A stretch of 63,103 nt of DNA, taken from NCBI GenBank assembly GCA_017537045.1, contig JAFYLN010000181.1, positions 1-63,103 of the forward strand, given 5' to 3'. Of the stretch, positions 23,852 to 31,258 are shown piece after piece (within the stretch, counting starts at the first letter, position 1; each line of letters opens with the position of its first letter). Below the pieces are notes generated by a model. The model saw nothing but the letters and a program-made list of their open reading frames with translations, searched no databases and was not told the DNA's origin. The stretch is from Oscillospiraceae bacterium (GTDB lineage: Bacteria; Bacillota_A; Clostridia; Oscillospirales; Oscillospiraceae). The translations under genes and the position numbers were made by a program.

Positions 23852-24237
23852 TATGACTGCGGTGCTACCATTTTCGGCGGCACCGCTTTTCCTTACCTAA
23901 ACGGGAAAATCCAATCTTGGATAATCCAGTATTGGGGCAACCAATATTGGGAAAACGGCCCCAATTAATAACTAATATAATCAAATACTAATGAATCAAA
24001 AACTTATCAATCATTGTTTCTTGACGAAGGAATCCCTTATGAAAAATGTAACGCACTTAAAGCTGTTTTTGGGGTCTGACAAGGAATCGTATTACCCTCT
24101 CAAAATCGCAGAAAAAAGTCGTTGTACCCCAGTGCTTTTTCGGGTCAAAAACGTTACAATGTCGACCATTGGAACCTCGTTTTGGGAAGGGGTGGTATAG
24201 TACCATCACCCTGCCTCTTTCTATGGTTCCGGTTGTA

Positions 24238-24317
24238 TTGACAGCATTTTGGATCGATGATATAATAACAGCGCAACAGAATAGCTTTTGTGCAGACACT
24301 CTTGACGGGTATCTGCA
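24238..24317 (+). promoter_or_regulatory. Promoter plus attenuator-like leader (right arm)
   Basis: TTGACA (24238-24243), 17 bp, TATAAT (24261-24266), then a hairpin with arms TGCAGACAC (24291) and GTATCTGCA (24309-24317) and T-rich DNA. It lies 160 bp upstream of the 64-residue gene. The left-arm copy has the same layout, with one more base pair in the stem. Confidence 0.6.
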
Positions 24318-24475
24318 TTTTGTTTGTAATTTGATCGCCGGGAGGAACGGACATTAACCCCCGGTGATTTGGATAATCAAAATTTGAAAAGGAGGTCTGC
24401 TATCGACCAACACCCATTCGCACATACCCAAACTGTACCTTGAAAATTTAATACTACCCGGAGGGATCAAAACTT

Positions 24476-24670
24476 GTGAGCCGCAAAAAGAAACCTGTGA
24501 ACAATTCCGGTATTCCGCAGCACATCATTGAATCAATCGCCCGGTGCATACTTCCCGATATTATCGCCTACTACGCAACCGAGGAAGGCCAGCGGCAGTT
24601 CCAAGAATGGAAAGCAATGCAGGAAGCGGAACAGACGGAAGGAAAGAATGGTGAAGAACTAACAAGATAA
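24476..24670 (+). CDS. Small conserved element protein (64 aa)
   Basis: The protein starts VSRKKKPVNNSGIPQHIIES and contains ILPDIIAYYATEEGQRQFQE then WKAMQEAEQ, similar in layout to the 56-residue protein at 21035. GTG start at 24476 follows GGAGGG. It lies downstream of the promoter-attenuator of the right arm and ends in a strong bidirectional terminator. Function unknown; it may be an element maintenance or regulatory factor. Confidence 0.6.
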   Translation: MSRKKKPVNNSGIPQHIIESIARCILPDIIAYYATEEGQRQFQEWKAMQEAEQTEGKNGEELTR

Positions 24671-24687
24671 TTTCCACATAAGCGAAA

Positions 24688-24726
24688 CCGCCTGCGTGAG
24701 CATTAACACTCATGCAGGCGGAATTT
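24688..24726. terminator. Bidirectional terminator
   Basis: CCGCCTGCGTGAG (24688-24700) pairs with CTCATGCAGGCGG (24709-24721) with one mismatch. It is flanked by AATTTTT on one side and TTTCGC on the other, between converging genes. Confidence 0.75.
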
Positions 24727-24972
24727 TTATTCTCTACCGAGTAGCCAGTCAACAGACACATTCAGAATATCTGCCAGGGCATTCAGTTCAATATCGGATA
24801 CGGGTCGTTTCTGACCTTCTAACAGAGAAAGTGCGGGAACACTCAGATCAACTCCGGCGAGCTGCAATTTGGCAAGCAGTTCTACCTGTTTCATTCCCTG
24901 GGTCAACCGTGCTTCCGTCACACGCTTGCCGATGATGTTGCGATCACCCAGCTCAAGCTTTCTCGGTTTCAT
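24727..24972 (-). CDS. XRE-family regulator (element B)
   Basis: The 81-residue protein is one helix-turn-helix domain (IIGKRVTEARLTQGMKQVEL, SVPALSLLEGQKRPVSDIEL, ending DWLLGRE). It is transcribed divergently from the SLOG gene at 25084. ATG 24972 follows GGGAGGTG. The 100-bp gap between the genes contains two 21-bp palindromes that are strong candidates for its operators. Confidence 0.8.
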   Translation of the reverse strand: MKPRKLELGDRNIIGKRVTEARLTQGMKQVELLAKLQLAGVDLSVPALSLLEGQKRPVSDIELNALADILNVSVDWLLGRE

Positions 24973-25020
24973 ACTGCTCACCTCCCTTACGGCACTATTA
25001 TATGTCGAAAGGGTCTTACT

Positions 25021-25070
25021 ATATTTGGTAATACCAAATATAATAAAATATATTTAGTAATACGAAATAT
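25021..25070. promoter_or_regulatory. Two palindromic operators between XRE and SLOG genes
   Basis: 25021-25041 is a perfect palindrome (arms ATATTTGGTA/TACCAAATAT around one A). 25050-25070 is the same with one change per arm (ATATTTAGTA/TACGAAATAT). Centres are 29 bp apart, close to three helical turns. The second ends just before the SLOG ribosome site. Confidence 0.75.
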
Positions 25071-25083
25071 AGAGGTGAGTTCC

Positions 25084-25536
25084 GTGAAAAGCTGTTACTT
25101 TATCGGCCACAGAGAAGCTTCAGCAGAAATGCTGCCGGCATTAACGGAAGCCATAGAGCAGCATATTGTGGAGCACGGTGTCACGGAGTTCATCGTTGGT
25201 AATTACGGTGGATTTGATCATATGGCAGTGAAAGCTATGATTGCAGTAAAGGAGCAGCAGCCTGGAATTACCCTATCCATGTTGATCCCCTATCACCCGG
25301 CAGAGCGCCCTATGGAACTTCCACAAGGCTTTGACAATACTTTCTATCCTCCAGGTATGGAGAAGGTTCCTCGCAAACTTGCTATCGTCCGGGCCAGCCG
25401 CTATATGGTTGATCATGTGGACTATCTGATTGCCTATGCATGGCACCCGGCAAGCAACGCACGGGATCTTGTGGAGTACGCAAAGAAAAGAGAACAGCGG
25501 AACCTAATTTCTGTAACCGTTCTGCTAAGGAGTTGA
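25084..25536 (+). CDS. SLOG-family protein (DUF1273-like)
   Basis: The 150-residue protein has the intact family pattern: KSCYFIGHREASAEML, FIVGNYGGFDHMAVKAM, LSMLIPYHPAERPM and VDYLIAYAWHPASNARDLVE. YpsA-type SLOG proteins are Rossmann-like and are proposed to bind nucleotide ligands. The GTG at 25084 is preferred over GTG 25075, which overlaps the ribosome site. It is the first gene of a probable operon with a membrane-anchored protein 6 bp downstream, and is paralogous to the altered protein at 5096. Confidence 0.8.
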   Translation: MKSCYFIGHREASAEMLPALTEAIEQHIVEHGVTEFIVGNYGGFDHMAVKAMIAVKEQQPGITLSMLIPYHPAERPMELPQGFDNTFYPPGMEKVPRKLAIVRASRYMVDHVDYLIAYAWHPASNARDLVEYAKKREQRNLISVTVLLRS

Positions 25537-25541
25537 ACCAT

Positions 25542-26051
25542 ATGAAGAAGAAAACATGGCTTATTGTTGCAGCTATCTGCATCTTGCTTGTTTTGGTTGG
25601 AGCAATCACCTTTGCTAATCGTTCTACCCCAGAGGATGAAATAATGGACATGTTAAACCGAGTAGAAAATGCGCTGGGTAATGAATGGGAAAAGCAGACA
25701 GTTACAAAGGTTTCAGACTTGGTGTATTCCGATAACAAGGGAAATACCATCGTTTATCATGTCTGCATTACTACATATTTCGGTGCAGATACCTCCGAGC
25801 AAACCGGCTTAAACATTGACGCCATCTCTGCTATTATTCCTCCCGACGAAGCAGAAAGCTACCGGGAATGTACTGTTAGTAAACTCCCAGCGGCAATCTA
25901 CCAAAAGGATGGACGAGCCTACCTCTGCTGGACGATCATACCGGAACTTAGCTGTGTGATCGAATATGATCCTGCCGTAGAAAGTGAAGAAGATATGTTT
26001 CGCATGGCGGAAAGCGTCCCGGCTAACACTGCAACTACCGACAATCCGTAG
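25542..26051 (+). CDS. Membrane-anchored hypothetical protein
   Basis: The 169-residue protein has one N-terminal membrane segment (TWLIVAAICILLVLVGAIT) and an extracytoplasmic domain of about 145 residues with two strand-rich stretches (IVYHVCITTYFGADTSEQTG, RAYLCWTIIPELSCVIEYDP). It is not recognised. Start ATG follows AAGGAG and lies 6 bp after the SLOG stop, so they are co-transcribed. An uncleaved anchor is likely. A surface or stress-sensing role would be guesswork. Confidence 0.65.
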   Translation: MKKKTWLIVAAICILLVLVGAITFANRSTPEDEIMDMLNRVENALGNEWEKQTVTKVSDLVYSDNKGNTIVYHVCITTYFGADTSEQTGLNIDAISAIIPPDEAESYRECTVSKLPAAIYQKDGRAYLCWTIIPELSCVIEYDPAVESEEDMFRMAESVPANTATTDNP

Positions 26052-26176
26052 CCATGGATTTGTGGATCGAATTTTGTTGTATTCACTCGACTTACACGCT
26101 ATAATATACTTACGATTTTCTGTTTCGCGAAATTTACAAATCCTCTTAGGAACAAAAATTACCAAGGAGAATGAAA

Positions 26177-28159
26177 ATGAGAGAGAGAATAATAGCGATA
26201 CTTCTTGTGGTTAGCATGATCCTATCCCTTTTTGCTGGCTGTGCCACTACGAATCTCACAGTAGATCCTACCGGAACGAGCGAAGACATAGCAACTAATG
26301 CGACGGAAGAGTCAGTAGCTGCAAATACTTCCGAGCCAACTACTGCACCTACGGAAACTGAAGCTACGGAAGCACCGACAGAACCCCCAACAGAACCTCC
26401 TACGGAACCGACTGAGCCGGAGCCGGTTATTACAGTTGTCCAGCAGAATTCCATTAACATGCTAAATTATTTGGCCTTTATTGCAGAAGAAATCTATACT
26501 GCAAAAGATAATCGCTTGATTTTGGAAGATATTTATACATCACTGCTGAATGAAATCAATCCCGGCACAATTGATAATATAACGCAGGATCATCTTAGAA
26601 ATCTGCGAGATGTTATCGAAAGATTTCTAAACATAGAAACAAAGAGAGCGCAATTACAGTATATCCATAATCAAAATAAGGCAGCCTCCATGAGAAGTGC
26701 TGTCCCCGATCCGCTTGCAATTTTGTCAATGGCGAATTCCTTGGATTGGAAGCGGCTAGTCACAAGCGTAGCCTTTACGGTAGTCGATTCCTATAACAAC
26801 TATAAAACTGCCTCTGAAAATGCTGACCAAGAATTTTTGCTTAGCGGTTGGGAATTGAAACAAGAAGAAAGAGATACAATTAAGCGAAATCGAGGAAATG
26901 CCTTTGATTATATGGTCGATATTGTCCAAGAGTATGGCACAACAGAATTTACTGCAAAGGAACTTGGCCTGCTGACGCTGAACGAAAAGGCAGTAGAAGA
27001 TTTTGCCGAGATTTGTGCGATTGAAGAAGTTTATCTAAGATGCCAGCGCCTTGAGGCAGCGGAGAAAACTTACCAACTGTTTGGCAACTACTGGATTGAA
27101 CGAGCAGATTGTTATTACGAAATTGCAGAACTGGAAGACAGTATTGATTACTATAAAAAGTGTTTGGATTGCGTAGCGAAGTACAATGAACTGGCAACGG
27201 GCATCTTTAGGCAAGATTTCAATATTGTACCAATTCTGCCCAAGGCCATTGTAGCTGCACAAGAAGTGTATGAGGGTGACGAGTATGTTTCTAATGTGCA
27301 AACTTTTGCTGATGCAATTATTGCAAACACCAGCGATGATGAATGGTCTTTGCGATATTTTGCAGCACAGGTATACATAGATTTGTATTCCAGAACAGAC
27401 AATGAAGATTATCTGCGAACTTCATACGAAATCGTAAAGAACAATATTTCTCAGCTTATTGATGAACAATGTGCTTTGAATGAAACATATTTAAATGAAG
27501 TTCAGAAATTGACTGCGGAAGAACCCAATTACCAGTATGTTTCCGAAGATGAGAAAAAAGTGCTAAAAGAAGAATATAAGGCTGAGAAAAAGCGTGTAGA
27601 TGCCTACAACAAGGAACTGGAGGAAATCAGAAAAACGGAATTGCCGCCGCTCTATGAACCTTTGATCCTTAACTGTGACTTGCTGTTTGCCTTAGCTGAA
27701 CAACTGGATATTGGCGCGTCTGAACAACTTAAAATCCAGAAAATGCTCAAGACAGAGAGCAATGGTGTGTTCCTTTCCAAGCCTGTGAATAATCGGTATT
27801 CTTTTGATGCAAATTCTAACGATTACGCTATTGAGTTTAGTGTGAGCGAAATTGTGATTCCTGCCAATTTACTGGTTCAAGGCGCACGGATCACAGTAAC
27901 TGTGGAAAATGCATCTGGATCAACAGTTTTTGAAGATTACACTATCAACAAGGTTAAACGAGAGGGGGCAGGCATAGAATCGTTCGTTGCCTATTACTCC
28001 AGTAAGACGATCAAGTCTGTTGAATGGGCTGTTGGAACAAGAGTAATTGTCCAAGTGTATCTCGGAGAAGGATATGATCCCGTTGTTTTTGAGTTTGAAG
28101 TAACGGAGTACAAGGATAATTTCGTTATCGCGGATAAGATAGTATTTGAAGCAGTATGA
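26177..28159 (+). CDS. Large lipoprotein with Thr/Pro/Glu linker
   Basis: The 660-residue protein has a lipoprotein signal (IIAILLVVSMILSLFAGCAT), a linker of repeated TEAPTEPPTEP-type units (residues 50-85), a long helical region (about 90-470; ERADCYYEIAELEDSIDYYK suggests TPR-like hairpins), and a C-terminal beta domain (about 520-660, IEFSVSEIVIPANLLVQGAR). It is expected on the outer membrane face, spanning the wall by the linker. The ATG at 26177 has proper spacing to AAGGAG; the ATG at 26171 abuts it. Its stop overlaps the next start (ATGA), so the two lipoproteins are coupled. Function unknown. Confidence 0.7.
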   Translation: MRERIIAILLVVSMILSLFAGCATTNLTVDPTGTSEDIATNATEESVAANTSEPTTAPTETEATEAPTEPPTEPPTEPTEPEPVITVVQQNSINMLNYLAFIAEEIYTAKDNRLILEDIYTSLLNEINPGTIDNITQDHLRNLRDVIERFLNIETKRAQLQYIHNQNKAASMRSAVPDPLAILSMANSLDWKRLVTSVAFTVVDSYNNYKTASENADQEFLLSGWELKQEERDTIKRNRGNAFDYMVDIVQEYGTTEFTAKELGLLTLNEKAVEDFAEICAIEEVYLRCQRLEAAEKTYQLFGNYWIERADCYYEIAELEDSIDYYKKCLDCVAKYNELATGIFRQDFNIVPILPKAIVAAQEVYEGDEYVSNVQTFADAIIANTSDDEWSLRYFAAQVYIDLYSRTDNEDYLRTSYEIVKNNISQLIDEQCALNETYLNEVQKLTAEEPNYQYVSEDEKKVLKEEYKAEKKRVDAYNKELEEIRKTELPPLYEPLILNCDLLFALAEQLDIGASEQLKIQKMLKTESNGVFLSKPVNNRYSFDANSNDYAIEFSVSEIVIPANLLVQGARITVTVENASGSTVFEDYTINKVKREGAGIESFVAYYSSKTIKSVEWAVGTRVIVQVYLGEGYDPVVFEFEVTEYKDNFVIADKIVFEAV

Positions 28160-29055
28160 AGAAAAGAATAATTGCGTTATTCCTAGTTCTCTGTATCGTT
28201 TTGGCTGTTACCGGCTGTTCCAAGTCAGCCGGTGACTCCAAACTAACGGTCACATTCATCGATGTTGGGCAAGGCGATGCTGCGCTTGTGGAGTGTGGTG
28301 GGGAATATATGTTGATTGACACAGGCCCCAACAACAAAACAACCGGCGAGATTATTCGTAAGCTGTTACTGGATAAGGGAATATACACGCTCAAGTATCT
28401 CGTAATTTCGCACCTGCATGACGATCACTACGGCGGTTTGATCAACAACGCTCTGCAAAATGTGGAAATTAAGGCAACTCTTTGTAACGAAGATCCATAC
28501 AGAAAAAGCAATGTAGCAAGTTGCCTGGATGGAAGTCGATTGATTATCCCAAAGGCGGGAGAAGAATTTTCACTCGGCAGCGCCACAATTAAAGTAGTAG
28601 ATGTGAGTTCCAATCAAGCGAATGATTCATTGGTTCTGTTAATCAGCTATGAAAACACAAATTTCCTTTTTACAGGAGATATTGAAAAAGAGGCTCACTC
28701 CAGAGTTGCAGAAAAACTGCGTGAGCTTTCAAACGAACTTGAGGGAAAAGAAAATCTGATAAAAATGCCGCATCATGGCGCATACAATAGTGACCAGTAT
28801 CTCCCCAATGATGCTTACGACAACTCCCTAAACACATTGGTTTCTGCATCCTATGCGGAGTATTTCGTAATATCTGTTGGAAAGAATAACTCTTACAATC
28901 ATCCACACAGAGAAACTTTAGAATTGATTGATCAGGTGCTGGAAAAGCATAATCTTGACAAAACGGAACACTTTTTCCGCACGGATGAAAACGGTGATAT
29001 TGTTGTTACCTCCGATGGTAAAACAATAACCGTCATACCAGCAAAGCAAACCTAA
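28156..29055 (+). CDS. ComEC-like metallo-beta-lactamase lipoprotein
   Basis: The 299-residue protein has a lipobox (VLAVTGC), then an MBL domain starting LTVTFIDVGQGDAALVECGG with LVISHLHDDHYGGL, LFTGDIEKEA and MPHHGAYNSD. FIDVGQGDA and the PHHG motif are typical of the MBL domain of ComEC/Rec2 and its secreted stand-alone relatives, often nucleases or phosphodiesterases. The motif HLHDDH replaces the common HxHxDH form without losing ligands. It is surface-anchored and translationally coupled to the preceding lipoprotein. Confidence 0.8.
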   Translation: MKKRIIALFLVLCIVLAVTGCSKSAGDSKLTVTFIDVGQGDAALVECGGEYMLIDTGPNNKTTGEIIRKLLLDKGIYTLKYLVISHLHDDHYGGLINNALQNVEIKATLCNEDPYRKSNVASCLDGSRLIIPKAGEEFSLGSATIKVVDVSSNQANDSLVLLISYENTNFLFTGDIEKEAHSRVAEKLRELSNELEGKENLIKMPHHGAYNSDQYLPNDAYDNSLNTLVSASYAEYFVISVGKNNSYNHPHRETLELIDQVLEKHNLDKTEHFFRTDENGDIVVTSDGKTITVIPAKQT

Positions 29056-29064
29056 TCGTATTTC

Positions 29065-29104
29065 AAAACCCGGCAGTCTGATAAATCATGGACTGCCGGG
29101 TTTC
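29065..29104 (+). terminator. Terminator after the MBL lipoprotein gene
   Basis: AAACCCGGCAGTC and GACTGCCGGGTTT form a 13-bp perfect stem (29066-29078 and 29091-29103) ending in TTT. Confidence 0.85.
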
Positions 29105-29105
29105 A

Positions 29106-29160
29106 TCGCTCATTTCATCAATCATTTGTAGTTGATAAATGAGCGATGAACTGTTATAAT
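29106..29160 (+). promoter_or_regulatory. fic promoter with overlapping inverted repeat
   Basis: TTGATA (29132-29137), 17 bp, TATAAT (29155-29160). An inverted repeat TCGCTCATTT (29106-29115) and AAATGAGCGA (29137-29146) overlaps the -35 and spacer, as expected for a repressor site. Confidence 0.65.
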
Positions 29161-29179
29161 AGTTGTGAGGTGATGTACC

Positions 29180-30163
29180 ATGTACAACAAGAAACCACCC
29201 TTTGAGATTACAACTTCCATTCTTGATAAAATTGCAGAGATTGCGGAACTGGTCGGGCAGGTCAATGCCGTAGCGGGTTTGACTACGAACCCTATGCTGC
29301 GCCGCACAAACCGTATCCGTACCATCTATTCTTCACTTGCTATCGAACAGAACACTTTGAGTTTGGAGCAGGTTACTGCAGTTCTAAACGGCAAGCGGGT
29401 TATTGCTCCGCCCAAGGATATTGCCGAAGTCAAGAACGCATACGAAATCTATGAAATGATGGATTCTCTGAATCCCTATTCTGTGGATGATCTATTGAAC
29501 GCCCATGCGGTTATGACAAAGGGATTGACCGAAGAATCCGGTTGCTTCCGTTCCGGCCCGGTGGGTGTGGTGGACAAGCAGGGGAATATTCTGCACTTTG
29601 GTACTCTGCCGGATTATGCACCTGGACTCACTATGGAACTGCTGGAATGGATCAAGGATAGTAGCATCCACATGCTGATCAAAAGCTGCGTGTTCCATTA
29701 TGAGCTAGAGGTTATCCATCCCTTTGCAGATGGCAACGGGCGAATTGGGCGCTTGTGGCATACACTCCTGCTGACCCAGTGGAAACCGATGTTCGCATGG
29801 CTCCCAGTGGAGTCCATCATCCATGATCGCCAGGATGAATACTATGCCGCCATCAACCGATCCAACTATGAGGGCGAATCCACAGCCTTTATCGAGTTCA
29901 TGCTGTCTGCCATCCAGGAAGCATTGATCGAAGCAGTGCAGACTTCCGGTGCCGCTGAGAGTATGACTACCGATGAACTGCGCTGGTATAAGATCGAACG
30001 CTTCTTGAAAAGAAATGATGCAATTACCAATGCCGATGTGCGACAGTTGTTCGATGTATCTGCTGCAACAGCAAACCGGATTCTTACCAAGTTTACGGAT
30101 GAAGGGAAACTTCAAAAAATCAGAATCGGCAAGTCTTGGGGATATAAAAAATCTAACCAATAA
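29180..30163 (+). CDS. Fic-domain protein with C-terminal winged helix
   Basis: The 327-residue protein has the full Fic catalytic motif HPFADGNGRIGRLW near residue 180, so it should transfer AMP or a similar group to target proteins. An N-terminal helix (TIYSSLAIEQNTLS) resembles the inhibitory alpha-helix (S/T)xxxE(G/N) but has Gln after Glu, so inhibition may be weaker. The C-terminal 80 residues (RFLKRNDAITNADVRQLFDV, LTKFTDEGKLQKIRIG) form a winged helix that may bind the inverted repeat at its own promoter. The start follows GAGGTG. Confidence 0.88.
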   Translation: MYNKKPPFEITTSILDKIAEIAELVGQVNAVAGLTTNPMLRRTNRIRTIYSSLAIEQNTLSLEQVTAVLNGKRVIAPPKDIAEVKNAYEIYEMMDSLNPYSVDDLLNAHAVMTKGLTEESGCFRSGPVGVVDKQGNILHFGTLPDYAPGLTMELLEWIKDSSIHMLIKSCVFHYELEVIHPFADGNGRIGRLWHTLLLTQWKPMFAWLPVESIIHDRQDEYYAAINRSNYEGESTAFIEFMLSAIQEALIEAVQTSGAAESMTTDELRWYKIERFLKRNDAITNADVRQLFDVSAATANRILTKFTDEGKLQKIRIGKSWGYKKSNQ

Positions 30164-30191
30164 GCAAATTCTATGTTTTATAGGAGGTACT

Positions 30192-30700
30192 ATGCGACAA
30201 GTATTACTGGATAATGCGTTTGAAGCGTGAGCCGTAGCAATTCGTATTTGCAAGGACATCAAAGATGGTAAATGCACACTTCAATACCAAAAGAACTTTG
30301 TATCATCGTTGCATAATGCAGTTGAGTTATTCATGAAGCAGATGATGATTAATGACGGCAATCATGACGTTGCTGAAGTCCGAGGAAAACTGAAAAAAGG
30401 GAATGGGCAACTCATTCAAGATTATTCAAACGCATCGGACTTAAACCGCTTTTTTGGAGCTTTGCCAAAGGAGGAAACTGCTAAATTTGCATCGATTGCC
30501 TTTGAGAAGCTGAAAACACATCATCAGCAGATTCTTAAAGATAGTTTAGCGCCAAACAAGTCCTTGCAAGATGAACTAAACCTGTTACAACAACTTCGCA
30601 ATGATGAAACACACTTTGCAATTCACCAAATTCTAAACTCAGCGTATTGGCAAGCAATGTATCTGCTCCCACAAACACGAAAAACCATCAATTTCCTTTT
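30192..30700 (+). pseudogene. HEPN-like gene with an early nonsense codon
   Basis: The frame begins ATG after AGGAGGT at 30192 (RQVLLDNAFEA), hits TGA at 30228, and then continues open in the same frame for about 155 codons (AVAIRICKDIKDGKCTLQYQ, LHNAVELFMKQMM). It contains RNDETH, which fits the Rx4H motif of HEPN ribonuclease-like domains. The frame runs past the natural end through a hairpin at 30681-30719. A re-start at ATG 30309 would lose the first 39 residues. It lies 28 bp after fic. Function inferred from the motif only. Confidence 0.6.
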
Positions 30701-30720
30701 GGGGAGATTGATGGTTTTCT
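30681..30720 (+). terminator. Hairpin after the HEPN-like gene
   Basis: AAAACCATCAA pairs with TTGATGGTTTT across a 15-base loop, followed by CTGCTTGTT. Probable transcription terminator. Confidence 0.6.
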
Positions 30721-30721
30721 G

Positions 30722-30835
30722 CTTGTTGGGAAGACTCCCAAACCCTTATGGCTCACAAATTCTTTGTGAGCTACGCACCGTCCGGTGCTTGGGAGTTATG
30801 CATTTCTGCTCTATCAGAAATAGCGAAGTTATGTT
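30722..30835 (+). other. Multi-hairpin, possibly structured RNA region
   Basis: The stretch holds TTGGGAAGACTCCCAA, GCTCACAAATTCTTTGTGAGC, GCACCGTCCGGTGC and TTTCTGCTCTATCAGAAA in series. CTCCCAA can also pair with the later TTGGGAG, giving two exclusive folds. It lies upstream of the broken XRE gene. No protein is apparent. Confidence 0.45.
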
Positions 30836-30902
30836 AATTTAGCATTAACTAAATATGCGTATTAGATTATTATACAGATACAAAAGAATGGAGTTGGAAG
30901 TT

Positions 30903-31258
30903 ATGGACAAGCAGATCGGACAGCGGCTGCGGGAGATGCGGCTGAAAGCAACGCTGTCCCAGGCGAAGGTTGCGGCAGTTGTGGGTTCCCGGCAATCTGC
31001 GGTTGCCCGCTTCGAAAGCGGAGAAGCGCATGTCCCGGCGGATGTGATGGTCGGGTATGCAGATTATTTCGATGTGTCCCTGGATTACATTTTTGGACGG
31101 ACAATCCCCACGGCGCACGTTACGAGGGCAAGGTGAAGATTGAAAAGGCCTATCCGGAGATGGACAAGTTCATTGAGATGTGCTTCGATCCCGGCTCTCC
31201 CATGAACGAGAAACTGGAGGAAACCCTCAAGCAGATGCTGAAGGAGGGGGCGGAATGA
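30903..31258 (+). pseudogene. XRE-family regulator, frameshifted (element B)
   Basis: Codons from 30903 give a helix-turn-helix (MDKQIGQRLREMRLKATLSQ, SRQSAVARFESGEAHVPADV, DVSLDYIFGR) and then drift into TIPTAHVTRAR and stop. The other frame continues DNPHGARYEGKVKIEKAYPE and reaches a stop at 31256-31258 that overlaps the recombinase ATG. A small indel near 31100 therefore broke the gene. In element A the regulator before the recombinase is intact. Confidence 0.75.

Larger units (their letters stand above)
23525..24325 (+). repeat. Right copy of the duplicated element arm
   Basis: It aligns with 3219-4063 and keeps the 15-bp-phased palindromes, the AT-rich tract and the promoter-hairpin pair. 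It lacks a working copy of the 82-residue gene. Its presence next to attR suggests a second, related element integrated in tandem. Confidence 0.8.

Noticed and set aside
30228..30230. In-frame TGA considered as a selenocysteine codon
   Set aside because: No SECIS-like hairpin is seen right after it and the family has no known selenoprotein members; a nonsense mutation is simpler.
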